From: Anisakis pegreffii
Lineage: Eukaryota > Nematoda > Chromadorea > Rhabditida > Anisakidae
Assembly (NCBI GenBank): GCA_035041965.1
Contig: JAPYMA010000977.1
Location: forward strand, 143,019 to 207,018
Reading direction: 5' to 3'
DNA: 64,000 nt
Positions 28,801 through 43,800 of the stretch are shown here, piece by piece. The stretch's first letter is position 1. Every line of letters starts with the position of its first letter. Both the position numbers and the translations under genes were made by a program. Below the pieces are notes generated by a model. It was not told the DNA's origin. It made no database searches and worked only from the letters and a program-made list of their open reading frames with translations.

Positions 28801-31800
28801 AGACGGATCAGGAATAACTACTGAACCAGATTGATCTGCACTGATCAGCTTTTTACATGTCGCAATTTCATTTGTTATCTCATTGTCGGATAATCTGATG
28901 GTTCGAATGCTTCTAAGACGTAAAAGCGTTAGAAAGGCTTGTTGTAGTTTGTAAAGTGATATGATAATCCATATATGCAAATACTGCAAGCTGTTCTGGT
29001 GGTTGCTTAGCAAAGCAATCTTGATGAGAATATCGTTTCGCTGCGATGAAGCCGGCAGGTGTTGAGATGTGGAACGAACACTTTTGTCATTTGGTGATTT
29101 TGGAGTAGACAAAGTGGAATTTTGAGTTGTTGGTAATTTGGTAGAGCTCGACACCTTACGCAATGGTAGAAATCGTCGATTGCCAAGCGATTTTCGATCG
29201 CCACATTTCGCATTCTGACTACTACTTGATCTATCACTTGCAGCAGCAGCAGCAGCACATTCTTCGGGAGTTTCGCTTCCTGAACTTGAACTCTTAGAGT
29301 TCTCGTCAGCACTTTTATTGGAAGCTGCACGCCGAGCGGCTCGACGGGCTGCTCGACGACGGCTCTTACTACTGACTCGACGCAACAGCGAATCGATTTT
29401 CTTCTCAACATAATCCATTGTGTACAAACAAGCAAGCAGATGGAATATGGAGAACGGCTGAGTGAATATATGGAAGTGTTTCGATAGAATATATCACACA
29501 AGCAGAATGGTGACGACGGCTTCTTAGTTGCTTTCTAAGGATTGGATCGATTAGTGCGCAATTTTTGTTGCTCTATTGCGATTCGATCCAATAATGTCTT
29601 CTGCCAACAACAAATACCTGGCTCCTGGAATATCGTTTTCTCTTCGCCAATTTTCACTATTCGTTGTGAGCAAAGTTTCGTTCGTTTCGTTTCGATACGT
29701 GTTGTTGAAACACAGATAGAATGCGCTGATAACAACAATGATATTACGCTTTCGATCAAGCAATAACGATAGCAATTATAATCTTTGGTTGTATTCAACT
29801 TCCTGAAATCTGCATAAAAACACCGTAATTGCCAATGATGAAGTGTACGATTACACAGAGGTTGAGTGGTGACTGACAAAAAACGGCACATAACACTCGT
29901 TCATTGAAATTAGACTGCAGTTCGTTTCTCGAAAGATGAATCACAACATCATAATGTGAGAAATGGACTACTGAAACTAATTAGACATGGATAAATAATG
30001 CAGCACTGAAGTGCAAACCATCCAAAGTGATGTGCCATGCCTTATGTCCATTATGGATCGCTCGCCGCAGCTTAAGGAATATAACTTACCTTCTAACGCG
30101 CTGATCGATAATTCGTCAAAAACTCAAAATCTAAATTGCATGACAACTCAAAACCAAAGATAAAAGAGGCATCGTAAAAATAAATCAAAGCATTCAAAAG
30201 CAAAGCCAAGTCGGAAATAAAATGCGCAACAAAGTCGAAAACAATCGAACTGAAAGACTTATGATTAAAGCCATCATAAGACCTTCCGAGCACCGACTCA
30301 AGTTCTTCACACAAGCATTATCGCTAGTTTCGGTTGTGTTTCGCACTTCACAATACTAATGTGCAAAAGTGTGAAAGGCGTGTCTTTTTTTTTTCACCGA
30401 AAATACATTGAAAACAACAAATTGATTGCTATGAAATTATTCAGTAACAATGAGGACAATCACAACAACAAATGAAGCGAACATAAACCAAATTTGCTAC
30501 ACAATGAATCATGACTATTGAACTTAGTTTTCTATCAAAACAGCTCTTGAAACTGCAAATATTTCCTTGAAAATTTCGAAAAACTCCCTCATAATCGCAC
30601 ACCCAACCAAAAACGTTGATCAGTCTCTCAGATATCCCACATTACAACTATTAACTGTTTTAAAAGTTCACTAATTGCAACACACTCGTACCATATTAAA
30701 CATACGCTAACATAACATATGGTTCCAGTACGCAACTAAACCGATTCCATTGCAAAAGCTTGCTCGTAGAACAGATTTTGCAAATTAAAGTTGCACTCTA
30801 TGAGTGAATTTAAACTGAAGAAATTACCACATGATCGAGAAAATTCCATATGACGATAGTTAGTTTATACTAACAATCGTGTTAATGATGCCTCATTTTG
30901 CGAAAAAACAAACCATAACGATAGCCATCTGTTTTCTATGTGATTTATTTCGTTTCCAGTCGAACGCACCTTTTCACTGCGAATCTATTTCACCGAATAA
31001 ACTGCACTCGCTATTGCACACTCGTCACAAAACAAAAACACATCGAAAATCATTTTGAAACGAAAATTTTTCCGTCGAATGGATAATTTCAAAGTAATTT
31101 CATGCTGAAACAGAAATTTCATACGAATGTGATTTTAGTATGATCATGTGCAGTAATATGTGTGAATGAGTTTTATTAATAATTTGACTGTTTACATCAA
31201 AAATCATTTCATCAAATGTCACAACAACCGTAATTTCTCTCCTCGTTCTATAATCTCGGTTTGCGATGACATTTTTTTGTCACAATAATGATTCCAACTA
31301 TATATCCCCATTTAATGTTCTGCTGCTCTGACTTCATTGATTATTCGGAATCGTTTCGAAACATCACATTTCATGCATTACGACAGCAGGATTGTCGGAA
31401 AAAAATGAAAAAACTCTCAACGTATAATCCTTATGTTCATTAATTTTGCACCAAGAAAGGCAGGGCAACGAGACTGGCTCAGTTCACAATCATCTAAACT
31501 TGTGGAAAAAAGGACCTTCAATTCGTAAGACAAATTACAATAACTGAATTTTGCATGATTCTTTTTTATGTACAAATTACGAATGTGCAAGGAATACACT
31601 GAATTTTTACTGAATCTCAATAAAATTGTTGAAAAGAATCTATCTTCGATGAGTTTTTTTCGACTAATCGAATATAAACGTAAAAAGATGAAGAAAATGA
31701 CGTTGAACAACAACGCCATTGAATAATCCAAATGCAATTACATCCAGCAGCGATGTGTTCATAGGAAAAGTGTGAAGGAACGCAGCGAAAGAAATATCTA

Positions 31801-34800
31801 ATTGCAAGTAAAAAAGAAACAACTAACAAATTGAACTAATTAACGATAATGCAAAAAATGAACATTTCTTTGAACAAATGAAATGAACACAAAAAATGAA
31901 CCCTTTTCTTATAAATTATCCAAAAAATACGCATATTGTGATATGCGTTTATTTTTGGATAATTCATTTTTTTGGATAATTCAAGAAAAAACGACTTTTG
32001 CTTATGGTTCTGATCAATTGTTGCGTTTTGAAGGGAATAATTTGTTTATGAAACAGAACAACAATCTTCCAAGTGGCAACTTAACGAGGAGTTCAGAACA
32101 AAACAAGTTCCAGAGAGAGCGAGAGAGACATTCCCTTGAATCATGAGCACATCAAAGATCTTATGAACGACTCTAAATCTTGCCCATCAATGAAATGAAC
32201 TGCTTACTCATAAACTAAAAAAGCATAAAAAGCTCAGCACAACCATTATAATTCTGATAAACGTTTCTAAAAAGCATCACAAAATTAACTTTGCACCAAC
32301 AGAATGATCGAAATAACCATTTAAAGATGCAACATTACTCAACACAATGCTTATCACCCAATATTCTTATTATTTCCATCATATGATTATTGAATAAAAA
32401 CCACGAATCGCTCATCGCACAGCATGTGTTATGAACTAATCGAGTGCTATAAGGCTAAGAACCAGTCCATTCCATGTGATTTCGATCATTCTGGGAATGT
32501 GACTGCACCAAATTGATGAAGCGAAAGTGACTCCACTCCACTCCACTTTTAGCAGATCATCAAGCTGTCGTCAACAATTAAAAATGAAAACTGAAGAATG
32601 CGCTCTGCTCTACAACAAGCAGATGATATCGATGGTTCGTTCCATCTGCCTGCATACATTTTCACGCAAACACAGTGAAATAAAATTCCAGCTGTTGCTA
32701 GCAGCAAAATGCATTTGCGACAATCGATATGCATAAAATGGATTCATTCCTCAATTTGCTCAACTCACTCGCATTGTCAGAAAACCGTTACGATACGTTC
32801 AACAATTCAATGTTTCTGCAGATAACTCAAATTCTTTGCACATAAACACTGCAAACAGCAGTCAAAAGCACATTCCATCAATGCCATCTCAAGTAACGCT
32901 CTCAAAAAATCCTATCAAAATATTTACCTGATATTATTTTTCTCACTTCGAACAAAAAAAACGGTTTTCACTTAATGCCATATGAAGCCATTCACACACC
33001 AATATTACCAAACACTCAAATGTATCGCAGTAGGAATTTGAAACTTGTTTATGCTGGCCCTACAGATAGAATTTCTGTTGCTCTTTCATTGTTCCGCAAG
33101 TCGCTTACATAAATGGTGTCACATCTTATAAGCATCACTGAATTTGTTCCACCCAAAGAAATTATCCATAGAATAGATAGAATGCCGAATTGAGCAAGAA
33201 AATTGGCGAATAAGTCTGACTGTGAGTGAAAAAGAAGCGGAGAACTGAATGAAAAATGAAATTTTCAACGGAATTTTCTACATTCAAATTACATTTCTAA
33301 ATTCTGGTAGATTATATTCCTAACAAAAAGGATCAAAAATCCAACGTCGACTGTGCAAAATCAGCCCTAAAAATTTCCGATCGAAAAAAATTGCCCAGCA
33401 AGATAAGATTCAATATCCATTTTGCAATCAAAAAATTCAATTTTATTCAGATGATATCCAATAAAATGCAAAACTAAACTCAATTTAACTGAGCGAACAC
33501 TTAGATAATACTAATGGACGCAACCAACTCCATCAAAAAGCTTTACACTTATGAAAGAGCTACGAAAAGCTTCCATTTTGCATTAAAACATTCTATTTCA
33601 ACCATTACTATTACTGATATTATTAGTTTCAGTACCATCATTATTATTCCTATTATTGCTGATATCATTGACATTCCCCTTTCATACCAATTAGTCGTTT
33701 CAATGCCAAAGTCAAAGTTGTCTGATTTAGTACTAATCACTCAACGTTATCAATAACAACTAACGAACTCAGAAGTGAACCGAATGCAAAACTGCTGAAC
33801 AACAACAGTCTATAGATAATAAATTTCTCTAAGGCACTATTCAAACAATATTACCATTTCTAATTGTTAAGATTCATGTTACGTATCAATGATATCTTCA
33901 AAATCACCCACGAAGCTGTGCAACAGATTGAAACTAGAAATCTTAGAGTGACTTTTTAAAACATCGAAACAATTTACCGTCCTAATACAAAATAATCAAT
34001 TTCAAAACCGGACATACCACGATAACTGAATCGAAGTAAATGCTGAAAATAAGGAGAAATCTCATGCAATATCCTATTTCTTGAGCATCCACTTTAAAGA
34101 AAAATATTCCTCTAAACCGTACGTAACTGGATTACTCTCTCTTCGCATCGAATTAAGCAAACTATTTGAGATCTCCTCTGAGTGACATCGCTATACAATA
34201 GCCACGAGCAGATAATTCAGCACGACGAAATTTGTCTCAAACGAAAGAATTTATAAGGAATGAACTGATTCAAAACAAAATCATTAAAATCTTGATGTAC
34301 CTCCTACGACCTTCATATGAAGAATATTCATTCATGGTTTTTCAAGTGCTCTGATAGAATCACGAAGAAACCGCTCAGAAAATCGTTACATTGTCTCCAA
34401 CAACAGATCATTAGAGAGTATCGCTTCTTTTCTCTCCCTCTTAAACAATGCAATCTTCTCAACACGGAACACTCCCATTTAAGAACACTTCTTAACTCAC
34501 AATCGCAAAAAAAACCAGAAAATGAGAAAGTAGCTGTCTCGCAGAAAAAATTCCCTGTTCAATGCAAGAAGTCCTATCTGATCAGCTGGAGTTACTTCTC
34601 TTCTGATTCCTTCCCGCAAGGAATCAGAATGGAAGGAATCGCAATGAAATCTGAATCAAAATTGGAGTATGCACCATCAAAACAACATCATCATTTGCAT
34701 ATGTTCTGATAGAACTGAGTGATACTTCAGTACGGAACCACAAAACCATTAAAAATAGACTCGTAACGTTCATCACGAATGTTCGAAACTGAAAAAAAAA

Positions 34801-37800
34801 ACGGAGAAAGGAAGGGCTGTTCAGTTTCAATCTAAATCGAGGCGATAAATGGATGAATCACACAGAATCGATGAATGATTAATACAATATAAAATATGCA
34901 TCGAATACTGCCGTTCGGATTCAATTTGATTTACCGAATACAACAACAACACCTAAAAAATGCACATGGTGAGCAATATTATGCGATTGAGCAATCGAAC
35001 GGCGTCAGTCCATTTTCAAACCAAAACAAAAAATTTACGCAGCAGCAATCGACAATTCTTTCCAATTCCTCATCTATCCTCTATAAGAATTCAGGCAACT
35101 CTCCCTCTATTCCTTCTTTGCTGAATCGAATAAAATCTTTGACTTTCGCTCATGAACAAATCAAATTTTTCCTTAAGCGCTTTTAAATTTCAATATTTCG
35201 ATTTGAAACACAGGAATTTCCTTCACAAACAACATGAAAATTTGCAAAGCTGAATGTTAAAACAAACTCAATAAGGGCATAAGAGCATTATCTAATTGTA
35301 AGAAAGCATTATCATTTCCTATTCATCATTCCCTATCCGTACTGTTATCAGCATAGCATAAAAAAAGAATCAATTTTTTAACCGAACCGACGTTGAAATC
35401 ATACAAAACTGTGTAAATATTCAATATTTACTTAGCTGGAACAGAATTTTTTGATGTGACAATTATATAACGTTTTCTGTTGACTAATTTTTTTTTGCCC
35501 ACACCCAATACTTCTAAAGCAAAGCAAAATTTTAGCATCTTCACACCATACAGTTGACATTAACGTTTCAATCGAATAGCTGAAAAGAGATTATGCTTTC
35601 AAATAACTTCTTTTCTCTAATTGGATCCACTTTTTTACTAAGACCACTGAGAGTACTCGAAGTGTACTCAAAAAAAAACAACCAAATACCTGAATATCGC
35701 CGTTTTGAGTTTTCGTTGTTTATTTGCAGAGAAACAAAATTTTTTCGCGCAATAGCAATCTTATAAAGATTTCAATCGCGCATAATATTTCCACATAAAA
35801 TTCACTCATTTCATCAGTTAATTCCCCTTTAACGGACAGATTCTCAAAGAATGCCGTCTGCAGACATAAATAACAACTTGAAGAAATCTTCGACGACGTG
35901 TTCAATATCCAAAGAGCTATTCAAAAAGCTGACATAACAGAGTCAATAAGACAACTCTCAAAGCGATTGACAGGTACACTTTCACAATCGTACGTAACAT
36001 AATAAGGACCTATTTAATTTCATGTAGTCACAAATCACATTCCACATTCGTTTGTCATCAAATAATCCAAACAGACCACTTTTTTCATTGAGTGAGACTT
36101 GCCTTCAGCTCTTTATGCAGTTAATTTCAAGCGAAAAAATGTCAGCTCCACACCACTATCCATCCAATTAAATGAACTCAATGTACAACAAATTTCCTTT
36201 CTCAACTCAAACACAAATTCAAACAACCTCATGCAATCCAGTCCAATCACTGTGTTTTTCTTTATTTCCTCAAGTTTATTCTCAAATAAAGTCATCTCGT
36301 GAAGCCGATTTGTTCATTTCGATGGAATCAACAAATAGGTTTTTGTTTTTGGTTTTGTTCTCGTGCACACAAATCTAACAATAGGACAGACGCGTCTTAA
36401 GACAAATACCTGCCAACAGCAACAGTTTACGAGTTTCAACTTTAGTTAATGATTTCTCATCTATCCATTCCGGCTCACATTCAGCGCGAAAAAATTTATT
36501 GCAATAGTCTCCGTTGGTTTCATGATCGGAACAATGATCATAATCAATCACTGAAACGGCGAATTATAATTAACGTGTAAAACAAGAAACGAAATCAGTA
36601 CGGTAACTGTGCAGCGCGATTGTTCTTTGTGTATCTCTGTGTGCTCCTCGAATGATGACACCTACCTCATTCATCACCTATTTCCTCGAATCAGCACCAA
36701 TTACAATCCAGTCAAAAATCTGGTACCGCATTAATGTTGAATCAAAGAAAAACTACGGAAAAAACGGAGTTATCAAACAAAGAATAAATAATTTCATTCT
36801 TACACCTTACCAGCTAACCGAAAAAAAAAATCTAATTTATCCAGTGCTCATCTCTAAACAGGTTCTTCTAATATCAGTGCTCACAATATAGATCGTATCT
36901 AACGGTAAGGTTTACTGATTTTATACTGCTGATTTTCACTCCCAAAAAAGATATTACATACTTTCTACTCTGATTTTATACTCCCAAAAAACAGATATTT
37001 GATGCTTCCAACATTGTTCCAATCAATTCCTATTCGTAATTTCTGCACATATTCCTCAACAGTTCTTATTTCTGATTCAATTTCCAAGTGTTTCAATGAT
37101 TTTCTCCATCAATAGGAAAGAGGGAATGAGGACATCATCTCCAATTATCGCTCAATCCAATCACATCGGTGATATCTAATGAACCGTTTGATACTTTTTT
37201 TTGAGATATCGCTCTCGCACAACTTAAAACATCATTCGTAGCACCCAAAAAAAGCATGCAAAAACACTCACTGTTATGAACGGCTGTTTTTCGTAGTCGA
37301 GTTGTCTTGAAGTGAATACGTCCCCACTACTCGAATCAATATTAAACCATCCGTCATCGGTTTCATTATCGACTGGCTGAAAATTCACTTTTCAATAAAC
37401 CTCCTCATAAGCTCCTCGTTTTGTGATCGTTCCCTCAGCACCTCGGAACATACTATCAACAATTTCATTCGAATTCCTCCGAGCATACTCAGCACATTTC
37501 CGACTATTTTATCAGAACTCCTGAGCATATCGTTTACGTGTAACAGAATTTGAGAATGAAAAAGTGTGAAAGTGTTGAGCAAAATCAATTCCGATGCTCA
37601 ACTCACCGTGATTGAATATTTGATTTCTCTTTCGAATTGGTCATTAAATCCACCAACCCGAGCTTGAACCGTGTAAACGCGCCGATTTGCTGGCGTATTC
37701 TTAAAGCAAAACTCATAAAAACTTTTGAAAGAAATGAAATTTTCAGATTATGAAAAAACATTAAGCAATTAACTTCGAGAGTGTCAGATTATACCAAATC

Positions 37801-40800
37801 TAATTGTAAGTGAGTCTATTCGGTTTGCATAAAGCTTAAATCGAATATCAACTGAAAAATGGATGAACCTCATCGAGTTCAAGCACGAAGTTGATCGGTG
37901 GTGTGGATATGTGAATTTCCTTATCGTCTCCGTCTCGACTCAGCGACGTTGATTCCAAAACTCTTACACTGATCGTTGCAGTAGAATTTAGAGGCGGTAC
38001 TCCTAAGAACAAATCGATCAACGACCAAACCAAATTCAGGTGGAAAGAATTCGATTTTTCTACCTAATGAAATTCTATTTCAGTTCTGAAAAATCAACAA
38101 AAACTCATAACGATCAGACATAACTTCACGATTTTCGAAAGATCTAAAAAAAAACCTCTATCGACGGCAGTAACGATCAGTTGATATGGCTGAGCTCGAG
38201 CTAAGCCTATCAGTGGTCGAACCGTTCGGACGACACCAGTTTCTTCATCAATCTCGAAATCTACAAACACATTCTCGAAATGAGATCAACTCGACAATGC
38301 GATTTGACAGGTACGCTCGTAAGACTGGTAACTTTGACGTACCCTCGTAATTTCATTGCGCAAAAATTACTTCAAAAATTTAAACTCTCGTTAAATGCTC
38401 TTCACAAAACCGAATTGCACAAAACTTGTAAACTACTGACATCGTTCACCGTTCTGCGAGAGCGAATATTCAATTCGGCCGTTCTCGCCACTGTCTTTAT
38501 CCACTGCATTCACCATCGTTATCACTGTTCCTGCAGGCCAGTTCTCGACGGCTTCAATTTTGTATTGGATCGGTGAGAAAACTGGAGCGTTGTCGTTCAC
38601 ATCCATTATACGCACCACAGCCTGCATTATTCATAACTTCACTTACAGTTACAGAAATTGAAATAAATTATTGCAAGAAAACAACTAGAAAAAAGTCATA
38701 GGAGAAGAGCAAATTTGAATGACTCTTCTTGTTAGAATTAAGAAAAACTATAGAAGTCATCTAAAGAGAATCAAATTACTGCTTAAAAACATTTGTTCTG
38801 ATAAGAAATACGTAAGAAAATGCGTGACAATGTACCGCTGCACTATCGCTATTGCCACCAGAATCGTCCACTCTCAACACAATGAACATTTCCGTCGATT
38901 TCTCATAATCCAAATCAGCTGCCGGTGACACAATCACCGCAACTGTTTCGTTTATCTAAAAATGGTCCAGTATTAACACAAGATACGACATTTTTCCGAT
39001 GAGTCAAATGCTTCAATCGTGAAAATTTATCGTGTTATGCACGCTGCTACTGGACTTCATTTAGAACTCAGACGTATTGCTCAAACTTATCGAATTATGG
39101 AATTTTCACGTTAAATGATAAGTGGCTAACCTGTTTCACTTGAAAATTTGATGCACCTTCACCGCTGAGCGAATACTTGAATAGATCCTTTTTACCGTAT
39201 AAATAATCTGCGTCCGATATGTGCAACTCGAATAGAATCGTTCCGGGTCGAGAATTCTCGGCAATTGTCAACTGCAATTCCACTATTCCGTTACAGAACT
39301 ATCAAAACAGTTTTCTTCAACAATTCCACATTTTCTTAAAAAAATTGATAAGCAATTAACAATTCTGCGAACATTATTCAGATCAGTTGCACCAATCGGC
39401 TGCAGTTTCGGTGCATTATCATCAGTATCGATCAGTTCAATCCTGAGTCTAGCAGATGCCTCATAAGGTTCTTCGCCAGCCGTTAATATCATGTCAAATA
39501 TCCTCCTCTCCGGTTCCATTGTTTCGTAATCAAGCGGTCGAAATACTTTCACATTACCTGAAACAATTCTGCTGTTTTGCGGTCGATAGTTGAATGAGTG
39601 CAAACAACCATGAGTGTATTCGCACATATTCATAAAACCGAATGCTTCAATTAACTGAATTAATCAGCATATTCGGATGCAGGAAACAAGCTCTGATGAT
39701 GACACATGCACAATATGCAGCACTCACCCGCTTCTGGATCAACCGTGAAATATTGAGACATATCCCCGGATAAACGAAGATCTTTGTAACGTTCACCATT
39801 CAAAGGATTATAAGCTGGCAACGATAGAACAATGTATCCCTCAGGTGTCTCTTCAGCCAATTTTATCTGCAATCGTAATCGCAATGTATTATCGTATTTT
39901 CGATTTACCGATCACTCCTTGATTACTATTGAATTTCTTTGTCAAATTGAAAGAAAACCAAAACTACTACTCACTGGTATGATATTGAGATCAGTTTTCC
40001 AAGGGTTTATGAATTTTGGTCGAGACAGCTCACGGTTACGCGCAGCAACTTGCTCAGGATCCGAACTCAGATAGACCATAACCAGTGCTGAAACCAAATT
40101 TGACCTCAATTCATTAAAGTAGAATATTTCAGATTTCGAGTGATTTATGAAGCATAAAAACTTCGGATATAAGTATCAAATAATTCTGTTTTTCTCTGCA
40201 AATATAATCAAGACGCGATGTCGCACCCTTATCGTCAGCATTTTCTTCTGTTACCAATTGGAATTGGATTGATCTGATATTTTGAAGTTTATTCATTTGG
40301 AATAGTACATTGCCATTCACCAATGAGATCGCACTCTGGAATCAAGTTATCAGAAAATGCAGCGATAAAAGTTTATTGAACAAATTCCTCATAATTTGGT
40401 ATCTATACACGCTCGGTCTTTCAGAAAGGCTACTAACATGGAAAGAATCGCTTTTCTAAAATGAAATCATAGTTCATTTTCATAATAATAATATTATCTG
40501 GAGTTATGAATTCTTTGAATGTACCGTACCCTATCAACTGAAACTTTGTGAAGTTTCTCGTCAACTGCAGAAATACTTTCACGGATTATTTTAATCGCCG
40601 ATTTATCGTCTCTTGACAAGACTTGAAGTGAAAAATGAGCCACGGATGGATCTGAAATTAGCTTTCTTTCATTCAAATACGATTTTGCATAGTTCTCAGT
40701 TTCATAACTTTATCCATTGCAATGGTACACTCTCAGCAATGGTTAAACGCGGTTGTCGATCCGTGGCCAAAGATCAATGAGCGATTTGGTGTTAATCAAA

Positions 40801-43800
40801 CTGTCGATAGTTTACATTTCCATAATACAACGAAACTTATCACAAAATCTTTCATCTACGGACTTTTCCTTAAGAGCCGAAATATGCATTTCTGAGATGT
40901 TATAACACAGGTGAAGGTGAATGTTTTGAATCCACTGAAGCATCACTGCAGAGTTCAATGTAAGCTGGTTAAGAGTATTTGAACATATGCTCAAAATTTT
41001 GATGCGTCTAAGTCAGTCTATCGAAACTGCATAAATTTTATGACATTCGTGCAGATGCGATACACCGAATAGAAAGTAGGAAAATAACTTCAAAATCCGC
41101 AATATCCAGGAAATTATAGCGACACCTGACCTTTCCTGAACACTTTACTCAAAAGTTTTTGTTTGAATACAGTTGTCACCTTTCCACCATTCACAACAGT
41201 CAACGAGAATATTGTCTCTGAAAGGACCTGTCCACTGGTACGATTCACTGCAGCTATTGATATATCGTATTTACCACTCGAAACTCCGTCTCTAAAAGCA
41301 AACAAACCATCAATCTTCAACAAATCAACCGCTTGTTCTCCTTGAGCACTTTCAAAACTTCGAATTCAAAATATCATCACAACTTTTCGAATTTCTCAAT
41401 TTCCGTGGTAAATCTCAAAATAATCCTCAAAATTCCCTCAGGTTATTCAAAATATCTCAAGATTGGTGCTGAAAGCTTCAAAAATTTCCCACAATACGTT
41501 GCAATTATTGCCGTAACTGTTTCAGATTTCTTTCCGTATCATAAGATCACATCCTGCTAAGATTAATCTTAAGATTCTGCTCGTCAAAATGCCATATCAT
41601 TAGTCAAGTTGACAATATAAACAAGAAATTGCAGTACTCACTTCGGAACATCACCAACAAAAACATTCCCGGAATACTCATCCATCAAAAGCCACCCCGG
41701 ATCATCACGAAGTATTATAAAGCGGACATCCCCGATCCGAGCACCGTCAAATTCTGGATGTAGCAGTGGATTCCCTGAAAACGAATACAATTAGTGAAGG
41801 AATGAAGGAATACGGTTCATTCCACTGTTTTTCATGAAACCCAATTGAAATCAATGGGAATATGATCGAATGGAATAAACATCCTCGATCGAACTCACAC
41901 ACCTTTGTGTAATTTCTCGTGGTTTATTGTACGTTCATATCTGGATCGTTTGAAATACGCTTTTGTCATCGTATCCTCAAAAACGATTCAAACATTCGAA
42001 TGGGCAATATCAAGATACGACAATTGGAATGATTATATTAATAATAATAATACTGATAATCTATTATTTCAGAAATACTCTCAATTTATCAACAATTGCT
42101 CTGAAAATGTTACTGTAGCGTTCTGAAATGAATTTCTTTAATTGATCGCATAACTAATGCGAAGATGCAGTCATAAAAGTAGTGATAGTGATATCGCTGA
42201 GTATCCCTGAATGAAAATTTCACAAAACATAGCTGGACAAGCAATCTGAGCAACCTACCAAAACGTTGACCCTGACAGTAGCGATGCTCGGTGGATTAAC
42301 ACCGTCAACATCGCGAGCCACCACCTCAAGTTCGTAAATGCCGGCATTTGGAAGCGATGAGAGACGTGCAATATACAGATCATTACGTATTCTTTCCAAC
42401 GAGATGAATCTTGATGCATTTCCATCCGTCAGTACATCGTTCAAGTTGAACGGCGCTATATCTGCGTCCTCAATCTTAAAATTTCTATGTTTCACTCAAT
42501 CAATTTCTCAAAAACTACAATAAATTGACAATTCAACAATCCTTCCAAATCAACTTTGAAGAAGCAAACGTTCGTCGTCTATTTCCTTTCAAATTCTCCA
42601 AAATTTATGGCAAAACAAAGCGAAACGTTACTTTAACTGCAAATGGTCGAACAAATTTTCCATTGGAAATTTCGATCTCCCTTCGACTAATGCGAATTTT
42701 GGGACCGTTATCATTACGATCATCGACAAAGATACGAATTGAAGCAGGCACAGAATTCAGGCCACCTGAAAATAGACATTCAATGAAATGCTTATTATGT
42801 GACCAATAGTAATAAGTAAACTAGCTAAGATAGTGAAAATAATAAGAAAGCAATAAGATAAAATAAGAAGGAAAAACTGGATAAGATAGATAAGGACAGA
42901 TAAACTAGACAGATAATGAAAAGATTGCTAGAAATAACCATTGTCAGTGGCCACAACAAGCATGTGATATGCACTCGTCTGTTCACGGTCCAGACACGGC
43001 AGTGCCGTAGGACAAGCGACGCTGATCGTTCCATCGTTCACAACGAATCTGTAATCACATTACAATTATTTAATTAATTCAAACCATCGCTAAACAGTAA
43101 AGCAGAACACCGTTTTAGTTATATCAGGTTCTCTCTCAAAGCGTAAATTTCTTTTTTTTTGCAAATTAACTTTCAATTGACTGAATTTTCAATTGATCAT
43201 AGAGCTCTTTCCAGCATTCAGGATATCTTTTCCAAACGTTATGTCAAATACACTCCAATATCGTGATCATCAGTGAGAGTACATCAGCGAAAGCGATGAA
43301 AATGCGTTGCAGCAATCACAAATTTCACCTGAACACTTTTCGAATATGATCGAAAATTTCAAAAAATCTCAAGAAATTCACAGTTCACTGCCAGGTCCAA
43401 TCAATTTGTAGCTGTGTTTTGCACGATCTGTCTCATCCAAGTCCTCCACCTCGAGTTGTCCCACTTTCTGTCCAGTTACACTCGACTCTTGAACATGGAA
43501 ATCGTATGAAGTCGACAGGAATTTCGGTGGAATATCACTGACATCCTCTTTTACTACAATAACACGCTTTGATACCGAGATCAACGGTCTTGTGCGCATA
43601 TTTGCTGATATCTGAAAATTACTTCATTGAAATCCTCTCGTAGCTTAGGTACTCACTTGAAATGCTGCGATGAAATGATGGTGTTGACGATGCTGATGAA
43701 GCATTGATTGTACTAACCTCAATAGTAAACTCATTTGGAGCGGTTTCATAATCGAGAAAAGTGTTGTCGTTGACCATTAAAAACACCGTCTTTCCAGGCT

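Larger units (their letters stand above)
23905..37271 (-). other. 13.4-kb phase-0 cadherin intron hosting nested sequence
   Basis: Exon 37376-37272 ends at ACA|GTGAGT in phase 0. Exon 23904-23791 begins after TTTTCAG in phase 0. Joining them completes one cadherin repeat: LDYEKQPFIT, then LKVTAQNALL, ending in DLDDNQPSF. The intron carries the gene at 27170-29418 and orphan exons at 34.7-36.6 kb, all on the same strand. Stretches 23.9-27.0 kb and 29.5-34.7 kb show no convincing exon in either direction. Confidence 0.8.

Noticed and set aside
34317..35186. Two plus-strand frames (130 and 96 codons) in the large intron
   Set aside because: Low-complexity, Asn/Gln/Ser-rich, with no acceptors, donors or recognisable motifs. 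Expected by chance in AT-rich DNA.
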